A stretch of DNA of 64,000 bases. It comes from Alitta virens. Its lineage: Eukaryota > Annelida > Polychaeta > Phyllodocida > Nereididae. Shown piece after piece: positions 1 through 9,350 of this stretch. The notes below the pieces were generated by a model. It made no database searches. It had not been told where the DNA came from and saw nothing but the letters and a program-made list of their open reading frames with translations. Each line of letters begins with the position of its first letter. Within the stretch, counting starts at the first letter, position 1. The stretch spans positions 30,674,720 through 30,738,719 of the forward strand of contig OW028585.1 of NCBI GenBank assembly GCA_932294295.1, in the 5' to 3' direction. The position numbers and the translations under genes were made by a program.

Positions 1-123
1 AAATAGATAGATAGATACATACATACATGTATACGTACATACATGCATACATACATACATACATACATACGTAAGATAGATAGACAGATAGATAGATAGA
101 TAGATAGACAGATAGACAGATAG
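1..123. repeat. Compound GATA/CATA/GACA microsatellite
   Basis: Tetranucleotide repeats run from the window edge: GATA units, then CATA/TACA units with interruptions (catgtatacgtacat), then GATA mixed with GACA. The tract probably continues to the left of the window. Similar GATA/GACA tracts recur near 1479-1556 and 4105-4148, which suggests a genome rich in this motif. No gene is associated with it. Confidence 0.95.
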
Positions 124-1384
124 CCCAGTTAGACGTGATCATCCAGGGGCGACCTGTGCCACTGCCCAGCCCAAGGGGATGATCGAGATAATTATTCCAG
201 CAGTATGTACGATGTCTGTCTCAACATTTGAGTTAGTCCTTTGTATATTCTCCAACATACTTACAATACCAACTATTAGTAAATACCACTGTAAACCTCG
301 ATTGGTGCAGCAAAGGTGCATTCTCGAAATTTGGGCTATTTTCAACACTTTCAGTGCATTGGCTGATCCATAAGAATACTATATTTTTTACAATGTTAAG
401 TATTTAGTTAAAATTCTAATTAAAAGTATATTTCCATGCCCAATGTATAACTGTCTCGAATCCCAAGATACCGACTTGCCCACTCCCCTCCCCATTTCAA
501 TTCTAAATATCCTTGGCTGGACTTAGCCCAGCACTTTGGGGGGTGGGGGGAGATTTGCTAGTGTGTTATTTATAAATATTCAATATTCTACATTTACCTT
601 GTTATATTGGTTATACATATGATATATGCTATCGATCTATCTATCTGGTGGTATAATATTAGTTAGCAGATAAGGCTAATCTTGAGCATCATGCATAGTG
701 ACCACAAATGACCTGAGACTCATTGGCATAATTGCCACTGAAAATACTCTCACGATTAACTTTGCCCATTTATGACATTTTACGATCTTCAGCTTGTGGA
801 AAATTGCCGATTAACAAGGTGGTGCTAGATGTTATCTAAATTTCCACACATGTCTGCTACAATGCCTCCTTGTTCTCACTACTTCAAAGGCAACTACAAG
901 AGATTATTTCAGTGCGACTTTTCCCCCCTAAATTCGTAGAAAAGAGGAAATATGCCAGATGATATCTATTCATTATTTATTTACAAAATATATTAATAAT
1001 TATATATAATTCAGTATTGAAAACTAAAACAGTTGATGCCGAAAAGCCTAAAAGATAAAAAAATGATAAATTCTATAGATCTAAAGGTATCAGTCTATTC
1101 ATAGGCCCTCCAACTTTAATCTGTCGAAATATTAAAATTTTTAAGAAATTCCAAATGTTTCATTCACATTGAATACTAAAGAATATTCAACTTGAATTCT
1201 TTTATTAAAATATCTTTATACGCAATGCATGAGTATACACATGTACCACCAAAAATGTGTACAACGATTTTTAGTTTGACAGCAACTATATCTGATGATA
1301 TCTGTCATTCGCTTATGATCACTTATCTAGGAGAACCTCACAAATGCTGATAGGCACTAACCTCACTAACTCTCTATGGGATAT
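124..1384. other. AT-rich non-coding stretch, no gene supported
   Basis: This stretch is mostly unique AT-rich sequence. Two overlapping short open frames on opposite strands (139-348 minus, 64-69 codons; 179-373 plus) have no recognisable motif or family and are treated as chance. A G-rich tract (ggggggtggggggag) lies at about 537-551, and a short GATA run with an ATCGAT site lies at 631-647. I see no promoter, RNA gene or mobile-element terminus that I can defend. Confidence 0.6.
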
Positions 1385-1470
1385 AAAAAGAAAGAAAGAA
1401 TGAAAGAAGGTGAGAAAGAAAGAAAGCAAGAAGTTATAAAGCAAGAAAAATAGAAAAGAGTTAAGATAAG
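1385..1470. repeat. GAAA-type polypurine tract
   Basis: The plus strand is almost pure A/G, with GAAA and GAAG repeats (aaagaaagaaagaatgaaag and so on) broken by a few pyrimidines. Long polypurine-polypyrimidine tracts can adopt triplex structure, but that is general knowledge, not something shown here. The minus-strand open frames overlapping it translate as Phe/Leu/Ser-rich low-complexity peptide and are not genes. Confidence 0.85.
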
Positions 1471-1478
1471 ATAAAACA

Positions 1479-1556
1479 AATAGATGGATAGATGGACAGA
1501 TGGATAGATAGATAGACAGAGACAGATAGTCAGATAGACAGATAGATAGGTAGATA
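1479..1556. repeat. GATA/GATG/GACA microsatellite
   Basis: GATA, GATG and GACA tetranucleotides run from about 1479 to 1556, directly after the polypurine tract. In the minus strand they read as Tyr-Leu-Ser-Ile-Cys-type peptide, which explains the two overlapping minus-strand open frames of 71 and 81 codons. The purine tract and the microsatellite together form one continuous low-complexity block of about 170 bp. Confidence 0.92.
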
Positions 1557-1969
1557 CCATCCACATGCAGTTTCGGGGCAATTATTTACATGATTATAAA
1601 TGCTACAGATTTGAAACAAACGTGTTTATATCGTTTTAGTGTCTGAGAAAAGACTACTTAAGTTGGGGCCACACCCCAGCCAAGTAGCCTGGAGTAATTA
1701 GACCTATAACTGATGTAAGGAAACTGGTAAAACTGTTGTTGAACTAAATAAAGTAAGATATGTTAAGGTAAGGCAATATATAGTTTTATTTTGTTTTGTA
1801 ATTAAGCCGAAGCTCAATGCATATCTTCTTATTCAATAAGAATTAGAATAGCAATCAATTGTCCATAATGATCCTCACATCTTTATTCCTTAATGTAATT
1901 TATAGATAATCATTTTAATTATGATGACTGATCATTTTTATAAGGTATAAGCTTACCCCTTTGATAAAC
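1557..1969. other. AT-rich non-coding stretch, nothing recognised
   Basis: This is AT-rich unique sequence. I find no open frame of note, no tRNA- or rRNA-like sequence, and no repeat beyond short A/T runs. Confidence 0.55.
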
Positions 1970-2002
1970 TGATTAATTGATTGATTAATTAATTAATTAT
2001 TG
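1970..2002. repeat. ATTGATTA/ATTA simple repeat
   Basis: A short AT-rich tract is built from tgattaattgattgattaa followed by attaattaatt. It is a simple-sequence repeat with no gene attached. Confidence 0.85.
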
Positions 2003-2114
2003 ACCGATTTATAATACAATAGTTAAAATACACTGTTATACTGACAATAGGATAGCATACTTAAGTTTAAAATTCCGGGGTTGTTTTTGTTAAACAACTT
2101 GGGTGCCCATAAAA

Positions 2115-2191
2115 GCAGCAGCAAGATCACTAGCAGTGGCTGAGCAGGGTGAGGCAAACACCTGCAGCATCAGCAGCAGCAAGCACTCTGG
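2115..2191. repeat. CAG-rich dispersed repeat, copy 1
   Basis: The sequence carries CAG/GCA triplets, then an exact 21-bp core (2142-2162, beginning gagcagggtgaggc), then more CAG triplets. The same core with similar CAG context recurs at 4288-4308. An exact 21-bp match between two places in a 7-kb flank, with the same surroundings, points to a dispersed repeat family, not chance. The open frame at 2103-2285 (60 codons) covers it and is probably incidental. The element type (for example a SINE fragment) is not known. Confidence 0.6.
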
Positions 2192-2794
2192 TTTTGTTTC
2201 ATTCCGCAAAATAACTGTACTTTGCCTAACGGAACAGATTGGAGGGTTTATTCGTCTTTTTTCACTAGATTATATTAATTACTGACAAGATACATTAGGA
2301 ACATGTATTATAGGCCTACAATATTGAAATAAAACTAGCCATCATAGGCAAATTCTGGTCGAATATGGCATACACCTGCAGGTATAAAGGAGCAGAAAAC
2401 ATAGCTGATTGAGTTTTGAGCCAAATTGTAAAAGATACCAGAAAAGCACCATCATGCATGATTTAGAAGACTATGAAAGTACTTCAATTAAAATTTCAAG
2501 CTAGATACTCATTAATAAATAATAATCTAGAAATATAAGAACAGACTAGTTTAAAAAATGAACTATGTTTATTTGTTACAATTATTTAAAATGGGTTTCA
2601 CTGAAAATCAAGATGCTGATACAGTCAAGGTTTGGCTATTTTAAGAAGTAGGAAAAGCAGTTAAGGTGATAAAAAAAAAACTTAATTTTGAGTGCATGTT
2701 TGTTAACAAGTTTAAACAAACTGAAAACTGAATAGCCTCGCTCAAATTTATATGAGGTATTTCACAAGTGTAAACTATTGTGAGTTCCGCAAAA
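2192..2794. other. AT-rich non-coding stretch
   Basis: No gene is supported here. A 12-bp string (ttccgcaaaata) just after the CAG repeat, at about 2202, recurs at about 2786 beside the hairpin. It could be a weak remnant of shared ancestry or chance. Confidence 0.5.
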
Positions 2795-2820
2795 TACAGT
2801 TATCTCAAGGGATAACTGTA
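2795..2820. other. Perfect 10-bp inverted repeat (hairpin)
   Basis: The arm tacagttatc (2795-2804) and its exact reverse complement gataactgta (2811-2820) flank a 6-nt loop (tcaagg). The stem is AT-rich and has no following T-run, so nothing marks it as a terminator. It may be a fragment of an inverted-repeat element or chance. Confidence 0.7.
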
Positions 2821-4041
2821 GATTGTGAAACAGATGAAGTCCATCAATTTTAGCTGGTATTTGTAGGTTTTATGTCATAAAAAAAATAAGTTGTTAAAAA
2901 GAATAGATGTCTGGTTCCACTTGAATGGGCTGACATACTCATAGCAACTGATTTGCCTACATGTAAACCTGGATATGAGAGCAAATAAGCGATGGAATCT
3001 CCTTGTACATTCATCTGTCAATAAATAATACCATAGGACCTACCTTGGTATGACAAATAATACAATAATCAATCCAATCACCAGCTATAAAGGTAACTGT
3101 CAATTAAGTATAGTCTTTGAGAATTGCAGTTGATGCAGTTAAATCCTTTTAATTTGCTTGTATAAATGCGGTTTGACAAATGACATTTGCTTTTTGACCC
3201 TGATGATGACCTAATTGAAATTTAAAACATTGGTGTACACCTTCAAGCTAGTGAGTAAGTGAAGCTTTGAATTTCTATGCATTTTCAATATTCGGACTAA
3301 GGCTAAAGTCTTACCTCGTACTTTGGTCAGAGATGTCAAGGAAAATCCAGGTTGTTGGAACGTCTGCATCCACCAATGACCTCAAACTCCGTCATCCACA
3401 ATCATGACAATGGCTCTCAGTCTGTTTCTTGGTTACTCCAGCACTATCTTCATGTTCCCAGTGGAGATCCTTGTATTCCACAAATTCCATGTTTCTAACA
3501 ATATGGCAGCAATAACCCACTGGTTATGAAGGAAGCTTGTCCAACCTGACAATAGTGTCACCAGCTGATTATAATCTATATCTCATGAACTCTGCTTAAT
3601 CGGGCGAATCTGGAAAAAAAAAGTCATTTTTTCACTGACATGTTTTATTACAATTAATGACATCCAAACAATAATAGAAGTTCACTTGGGCCACTAATCA
3701 TGGTTAATGTTGTATTAGAAACCATTATATCCTGGCGCAATAAAACTTGACATCATATGCAACCTTGATTGATTGAATCTTGAAATACATTAAAATATTA
3801 CCAGAATTTGGTTAAATAGGCATAGAAAAATATCAAATATTTTTTATTGCAGTAAAATATTTTATTGGACAAACCATTAGCCATTTTGGTTAGTGGCTCC
3901 ATGGTTAATGTAAGTACTTTTATGACTCACCAGTTTAAAAACTTCATGCCTCAAGTCATTTGCATTTTATTTAGTTAATTTACATGATTGCCTTCATATT
4001 AAAACCATAGTTAATTGGAAATTTATAACAGAACTGATGTC
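2821..4041. other. AT-rich non-coding stretch, nothing firm
   Basis: This is about 1.2 kb without a supported gene. Positions 3300-3600 are less AT-rich than their surroundings. Read on the minus strand they contain a splice-donor-like CGAG|GTAAGACT at about 3312-3322, but the reading frame that would use it is closed by a stop about 25 codons upstream, so no exon is called. The rest is AT-rich with no recognised element. Confidence 0.45.
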
Positions 4042-4071
4042 ACAATAAATGTATATACAATAAATGTATAT
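4042..4071. repeat. 15-bp perfect tandem duplication
   Basis: The string acaataaatgtatat occurs twice head to tail (4042-4056 and 4057-4071), an exact local duplication. It includes AATAAA, but no transcript evidence makes this a polyadenylation site. Confidence 0.85.
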
Positions 4072-4104
4072 ACTCAGCTGTATGTAAACATATGGCGCCA
4101 ACTT

Positions 4105-4148
4105 TAGATAGACAGATAGATAGTGAGATAGATAGATAGATAGATAGT
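4105..4148. repeat. GATA/GACA microsatellite
   Basis: A run of tagatagacagatagatag, then gtgagatagatagatag and so on. It is the same motif class as the tracts at 1-123 and 1479-1556. Confidence 0.92.
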
Positions 4149-4192
4149 ATATTCACATGTAATATTGTGGCAAAGAGAAAGGTTTCAACTTA

Positions 4193-4254
4193 TTGATTGA
4201 CTGACTGACTGACTAACTAACTGACTGACTGAATGACTGATTTGACTGATTGAC
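4193..4254. repeat. GACT/GATT microsatellite
   Basis: A run of tgattgactgactgactgac continues with gactaactaactgactgactgaatgac and ends in tttgactgattgac. It is an imperfect tetranucleotide tract directly before the second CAG-rich dispersed repeat. Confidence 0.9.
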
Positions 4255-4323
4255 GCAGCAGCATCAGTCACACCACTGAGAGTAGCAGAGCAGGGTGAGG
4301 CAAACACCAGCAGCAGCAGCAAT
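4255..4323. repeat. CAG-rich dispersed repeat, copy 2
   Basis: This is the second copy of the repeat seen at 2115-2191. It has CAG/GCA triplets, the exact 21-bp core at 4288-4308, then four CAG units. It differs in the segment before the core (agtagcagag against gtggctgag) and in the length of the CAG run. It abuts the GACT microsatellite. Confidence 0.6.
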
Positions 4324-4510
4324 TTGCCGGTGCACTATGTTATTAAGGTCATTTCAATACACACACTTTTATCAATAATTTAGGTTAGCATTGTAAACAT
4401 AGGTTTAGGGAATGTTAGCACAATTTTCTGCAATTCATTGTGACAAAGTATGAATTAAAAAGTCAAAATAAAGTATTTGAAAGTGAAAGCACCCAAAGCA
4501 TCTGACATTT

Positions 4511-4671
4511 TATAGCGGCGTAGCCTGAGGAAAATTCTGGAGGGGGGGGGGGGCAGTGTTCGGTCAAAAGTAATGCTTCTGACATTCTGATGTTCACTTC
4601 AGTAAGGATAAATGTTCTATATTGGTAAAATACTAGCCCCCCGCCCCCCAACCAGGCTACGGCCCTGAATA
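4511..4671. mobile_element. Foldback (MITE-like) element with G/C-run arms
   Basis: The arm cgtagcctg (4519-4527) and its exact reverse complement caggctacg (4653-4661) face each other across 125 bp. Just inside the left arm is a 12-G run (4542-4553), and just inside the right arm are two C runs (agccccccgcccccca), so the complementarity continues in the runs. No transposase is encoded, and I could not define a clear target-site duplication. The arrangement resembles non-autonomous foldback elements scattered through invertebrate genomes, but the family assignment is inference. The minus-strand open frame 4463-4690 crossing it (Gly- and Pro-rich from the runs) is not a gene. Confidence 0.55.
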
Positions 4672-5271
4672 ACTCATTTATGACAATCATTCACTTTTCG
4701 TTTTGACTTTCTGGACAGTGTGAACAGTATGAAAGTGTGCTAATGAATCAAGGCAGTGGTCGCTAGCGAGGGCTGACATTTCTTAATTGAGAACAGGTTG
4801 ACACTGGTTTCTCACTAGCATTACATGGGAACATTGTTAATTGAAATTAGGAAAGCCACTTGAGAGTATGGTAGAAATGATTGAAATCAGTCACTAAGTA
4901 TCATGAATATCCATCCATTGATTCTTCCAAAGGTGTGAAATTAAGTGTGAAGTGCAATTAGCCATCACAGAACCCAAATAAGAACAGAAGGCACTTCTTT
5001 GCAGGGGTAATGATTGTTTTTTTTCTTTAATTCATAACTTCTCAGGATTGTTTTTTATTTTTAAATTCAAAGGACAATACCTTTAAATATTTAAATGGCC
5101 CTTTATCCATAAATATATATATATGGATAGATAGATGTTTTGCAACAGGTTGTTACATTGTCTTAGGTTCATCATGCAAATTGTTCAGGAAGCTGTTTGT
5201 TGTGTACAAAATGTAGTACACAGTAGACCTCCTTTATGAGATGATAATTTAATATTCTATTCTTTAAACCA
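4672..5271. other. AT-rich non-coding stretch
   Basis: No gene is supported. A short AT-dinucleotide and GATA run (atatatatatatggatagat) lies at about 5111-5135. The rest is unremarkable AT-rich sequence. Confidence 0.5.
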
Positions 5272-5283
5272 CCCCCCCCCCCC
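5272..5283. repeat. Poly-C run (12 C)
   Basis: Twelve consecutive C residues in otherwise AT-rich DNA. It is one of three long G/C homopolymers in the flank, with 4542-4553 and 5873-5885. It gives a Gly run in the minus-strand open frame at 5172-5381, which is therefore judged spurious. Unlike the run at 4542, I found no inverted arm nearby. Confidence 0.95.
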
Positions 5284-5872
5284 AAAGAAAAAGTCCTTAA
5301 AAAACAGCACAATTGGCTCCAGACCAACTTCAAGTGGCTCCTGAAGCAAAATGATCCGAAGTCAAATGAGGAGACATTCACAAACTTTCAACCACTGAAT
5401 CAAGGGTTTGTATCAGTCATTGTTCATGAATTTTAAATAAGTGAATCTGACAGTTTTAATCAGTCTGGATCATCCTACATAAAAAAATAATCATAATTTC
5501 ACATAAACCTGTATCTATACATAATACAGAAGGTGTAAAAAGGAATGAATAATAACTAAAAATCTCAAAATGATTGTGTTATAACAATTATTGTAAAGCT
5601 TAAACTATGATGAGTCTTTCCATAGCCAACACTTTAATAACACTGCTATAATATTTACTTGCTATTTTTAATTGATTATCTGTTACATGCTGGCATTAAC
5701 AGTATAATACTGTATAATCACTTTTAATAGCTTTAATTGATGTATACACACAACTTCTAGAGTAAACAAACTCTTGTGGTTCATGGTGGTTGTATCCATT
5801 GCAAGGGAATTTCCATTTTTTAAGTTGAAGGCCTGACCTCATTGACCAGGGGTAGTGGTCATGCCATGTCAA
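5284..5872. other. AT-rich non-coding stretch
   Basis: Nothing is recognised here. A minus-strand open frame (5696-6007, 103 codons, the longest in the window) crosses the following poly-G run. It has no recognisable domain, and its Pro run comes from the homopolymer. Confidence 0.5.
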
Positions 5873-5885
5873 GGGGGGGGGGGGG
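5873..5885. repeat. Poly-G run (13 G)
   Basis: Thirteen consecutive G residues. Length may be unstable in the organism or uncertain in the assembly. It falls inside the spurious minus-strand open frame at 5696-6007. Confidence 0.95.
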
Positions 5886-6825
5886 TCAACTAATTCAAAT
5901 ATTACTGGAGCCCTTTGCTGGAGTGGGGTTAGCATGCAGAAAATAAAAAAGTGGCATGATATAATGATGATGTAATTATCACCATTTATGAAGAGGGGAA
6001 TTATCAATTAACTTTGTCTCTTAGAAATAGGATACCATTGTGTATTATCAGCAACTCAATTCAAACTTAGTTAAAGTAGAAAATTTACAAATTAGAAACT
6101 GTGCTTCTACAATACTTGATTTAGACATATTTACAACTAAATAACATATGTAGTAGTTGAGGTATGGAGGTTTGGGAAAATATTATTTTTTACAATTACT
6201 GTATTATTTTTGGCCATCAACTCCAAAAAATGAAACAACCTTTTTTTGTGGATATAATGACAAGTTTATAAAATAGATTACACAAGGTTCCATATAGCAT
6301 AAAATGAAGAATATATTTAACATATTTGGGTATCATATGGTTGTTGACCGCATGATAGAGAGATATTAAATTCACCTCCAAGCCTCCAACTGCCATGAAA
6401 TATTACATTGAATAACTGCACAGGTTTAACATTTTAGTTTTTATATTCACCAGATCAAGTATGTAGAATATATAACAAATGAAAAACACTTACCTTAGGA
6501 ATAAGAAGACTGGACACACACAAACATCCTTCACATATAACTTCTGACTGCAGACTGAATCTCCTTGACGGAATTCCCTCCAAAAGTTTTATTAGGTCAG
6601 ATCCTTATCAAGGGTTTAAAAGAGGGCATGGGGTGCATTAGGTGCATGGGGTGACAGCATCCCTGTGAAGTCCACCAAAAGGTCACATCCTCAGGGTGCA
6701 GTTTCATCACTGATATTATACAAATGTATTGTACATACCCAGTTGCATTTCTACAGATGTAACCATAATTGTGTGAAATATGTAAGTCCATTGTATGCTA
6801 AAATGATAAGAAACCCTGCAGGTAT
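5886..6825. other. Non-coding flank next to the satellite
   Basis: AT-rich sequence leads up to the array. A 10-bp string (gcatggggtg) is repeated at 6626-6635 and 6644-6653. Two open frames on opposite strands overlap here (6597-6791 minus, 6665-6856 plus). The plus one runs into the first satellite unit and neither has a recognisable motif. No gene is called. Confidence 0.5.
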
Positions 6826-7020
6826 CCCTGTCTGCCGACTTGTTAATCTTGGCTAATACTGAGGTGGTCTTAATTGTGAGGTGGTCTTAAATTGAGGTTT
6901 CCCTGTCTGTCTATTCTAAGGTCTTAATTGTGAAGTGGTCTTAAGAGTGAGGTTGTCTTAAAGTGAGGTTTCCCTGTCTATCTATTCTAAGGTCTTAATG
7001 GTGAGGTGGTCTTAATACTA
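6826..7020 (+). repeat. Left edge of the array with degenerate first unit
   Basis: The first recognisable repeat sequence is ccctgtctgccgacttg at 6826, a diverged anchor (normal: ccctgtctgtctattc), followed by a damaged 17-mer (ttaatcttggctaatac) and then near-normal 17-mers from about 6852. Within about 30 bp the sequence passes from unique DNA to units close to consensus. The units to about 7020 carry private changes (aagagtgagg, aatactaaag, cctaaaag). The edge is therefore only mildly more diverged than the interior. Confidence 0.8.
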
Positions 7021-7394
7021 AAGTGGCCTAAAAGTGAGGTTTCCCTGTCTCTCTATTCTAAGGTCTTAATGGTGAGGTGGTCTTAATACTGAAGTGGCCT
7101 TAAAGTGAGGTTTCCCTGTCTGTCTATTCTAAGGTCTTAATGGTGAGGTGGTCTTAATACTGAAGTGGCCTTAAAGTTAGGTTTCTCTGTCTGTCTATTC
7201 TAAGGTCTTAATGGTGAGGTGGTCTTATTACTGAAGTGGCCTTAAAGTGAGGTTTCCCTGTCTGTCTATTCTAAGGTCTTAATGGTGAGGTGGTCTTATT
7301 ACTGAGGCTGTCTTAAAGTGAGGTTTCCCTGTCTGGCTATTCTAAGGTCTTAATGGTGAGGTGGTCTTAATACTGAGGCTGTCTTAAGGTATGG

Positions 7395-9350
7395 TTTCCT
7401 TGTCTAACTATTCTAAGGTCTTAATGGTGAGGTGGTCTTAATACTGAAGTGGCCTTAAAGTGAGGTTTCCCTGTCTGTCTATTCTAAGGTCTTAATGGTG
7501 AGGGGGTCTTAATACTGAGGTGCTCTTAAATTGAGGTTTCCCTGTCTGTCTATTCTAAGGTCTTAATGGTGAGGTGGTCTTATTACTGAGGTGGTCTTAA
7601 ATTGAGGTTTCCCTGTCTGTCTATTCTAAGGTCTTAATGGTGAGGTGGTCTTATTACTGAGGTGGTCTTAAAGTGAGGTTTCCCTGTCTGTCTATTCTAA
7701 GGTCTTAATGGTGAGGTGGTCATAATACTGAAGTGGCCTTAAAGTGAGGTTTCCCTGTCTGTCTATTCTAAGGTCTTAATGGTGAGGGGGTCTTAATACT
7801 GAGGTGCTCTTAAATTGAGGTTTCCCTGTCTGTCTATTCTAAGGTCTTAATGGTGAGGTGGTCTTATTACTGAGGTGGTCTTAAATTGAGGTTTCCCTGT
7901 CTGTCTATTCTAAGGTCTTAATGGTGAGGTGGTCTTATTACTGAGGTGGTCTTAAAGTGAGGTTTCCCTGTCTGTCTATTCTAAGGTCTTAATGGTGAGG
8001 TGGTCATAATACTGAAGTGGCCTTAAAGTGAGGTTTCCCTGTCTGTCTATTCTAAGGTCTTAATGGTGAGGGGGTCTTAATACTGAGGTGCTCTTAAATT
8101 GAGGTTTCCCTGTCTGTCTATTCTAAGGTCTTAATGGTGAGGTGGTCTTATTACTGAGGTGGTCTTAATACTGAAGTGGCCTTAATTGTGAGGTGGTCTT
8201 AAATTGAGGTTTCCTTGTCTGTCTATTCTAAGGTCTTAATTGTGAAGTGGACTTAAGACTGAGGTTGTCTTAAAGTGAGGTTTCCCTGTCTATCTATTCT
8301 AAGGTCTTAATGGTGAGGTGGTCTTAATATTGAAGTGGCCTTAAAGTGAGGTTTCCCTGTCTGTCTATTCTAAGGTCTTAATGGTGAGGTGGTCTTAATA
8401 CTGAGGTGCTCTTAAATTGAGGTTTCCCGGTCTGTCTATTCTAAGGTCTTAATGGTGAGGTGGTCTTAATACTGAGGTGGTCTTAATACTGAAGTGGCCT
8501 TAATTGTGAGGTGGTCTTAAATTGAGGTTTCCCTGTCTGTCTATTCTAAGGTCTTAATTGTGAAGTGGTCTTAAGACTGAGGTTGTCTTAAAGTGAGGTT
8601 TCCCTGTCTGTCTATTCTAAGGTCTTAATGGTGAGGTGGTCTTAATACTGAAGTGGCCTTAAAGTGAGGTTTCCCTGTCTGTCTATTCTAAGGTCTTAAT
8701 GGTGAGGGGGTCTTAATACTGAGGTGCTCTTAAATTGAGGTTTCCCTGTCTGTCTATTCTAAGGTCTTAATGGTGAGGTGGTCTTATTACTGAGGTGGTC
8801 TTATTACTGAGGCTGTCTTAAAGTGAGGTTTCCCTGTCTGGCTATTCTAAGGTCTTAATGGTGAGGTGGTCTTAATACTGAAGTGGCCTTAAAGTGAGGT
8901 TTCCCTGTCTGTCTATTCTAAGGTCTTAATGGTGAGGGGGTCTTAATACTGAGGTGCTCTTAAATTGAGGTTTCCCTGTCTGTCTATTCTAAGGTCTTAA
9001 TGGTGAGGTGGTCTTATTACTGAGGTGGTCTTAAATTGAGGTTTCCCTGTCTGTCTGTTCTAAGGTCTTAATGGTGAGGTGGTCTTATTACTGAGGTGGT
9101 CTTAAAGTGAGGTTTCCCTGTCTGTCTATTCTAAGGTCTTAATGTTGAGGTGGTCTTAATACTGAAGTGGCCTTAAAGTGAGGTTTCCCTGTCTGTCTAT
9201 TCTAAGGTCTTAATGGTGAGGGGGTCTTAATACTGAGGTGCTCTTAAATTGAGGTTTCCCTGTCTGTCTATTCTAAGGTCTTAATGGTGAGGTGGTCTTA
9301 TTACTGAGGTGGTCTTAAATTGAGGTTTCCCTGTCTGTCTATTCTAAGGT
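7395..9350 (+). repeat. Block copied at about 18955-20900 (offset 11557)
   Basis: Diagnostic variants recur at a constant offset of 11557 bp: the agggggtctt series (7501 to 19058; 8069 to 19626), the gtggac variant (8247 to 19804) and the CCGG anchor (about 8427 to 19984). Further right the offset drops to 11486, one 71-bp unit less, because the copy lacks one unit. This is a multi-kilobase duplication within the array, with single-unit gain or loss afterwards. Confidence 0.8.
7500..8110 (+). repeat. 284-bp (4-unit) higher-order repeat, first cluster
   Basis: The marker agggggtctt, at 7501, 7785 and 8069, is spaced exactly 284 bp (4 x 71). Between markers the unit order is the same: a GGGG/GCTC unit, a TATTACTGAGG/AAATTG unit, a TATTACTGAGG/AAAGTG unit and a unit with gtcataatac. 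An almost identical cluster lies at 19058-19626. Confidence 0.9.

Noticed and set aside
139..373. Overlapping open frames on opposite strands (69 and 64 codons)
   Set aside because: They are short, have no recognisable motif, overlap each other antisense, and have no splice or promoter support.
1319..1581. Two minus-strand open frames of 71 and 81 codons
   Set aside because: They are translations of the GATA/GACA and GAAA simple repeats (Tyr-Leu-Ser-Ile and Phe-Leu-Ser runs).
2103..2285. Plus-strand open frame of 60 codons
   Set aside because: It covers the CAG-rich dispersed repeat, and its Ser/Ala-rich part comes from the triplets.
4042..4071. Polyadenylation signal (AATAAA)
   Set aside because: The hexamer sits in a duplicated AT-rich 15-mer with no upstream gene; AATAAA is expected often in AT-rich DNA.
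4463..4690. Minus-strand open frame of 75 codons
   Set aside because: It crosses the foldback element, and its Gly and Pro runs come from the C and G homopolymers.
5172..5381. Minus-strand open frame of 69 codons
   Set aside because: It depends on the poly-C run for its Gly stretch and has no known motif.
5696..6007. Minus-strand open frame of 103 codons, longest in the window
   Set aside because: It spans the 13-G run (giving a Pro run) and shows no domain, and 103 codons is within chance expectation for this much flank.
6597..6856. Open frames on both strands at the array edge
   Set aside because: They overlap antisense, are short, and the plus one runs into satellite sequence; no motif is recognised.
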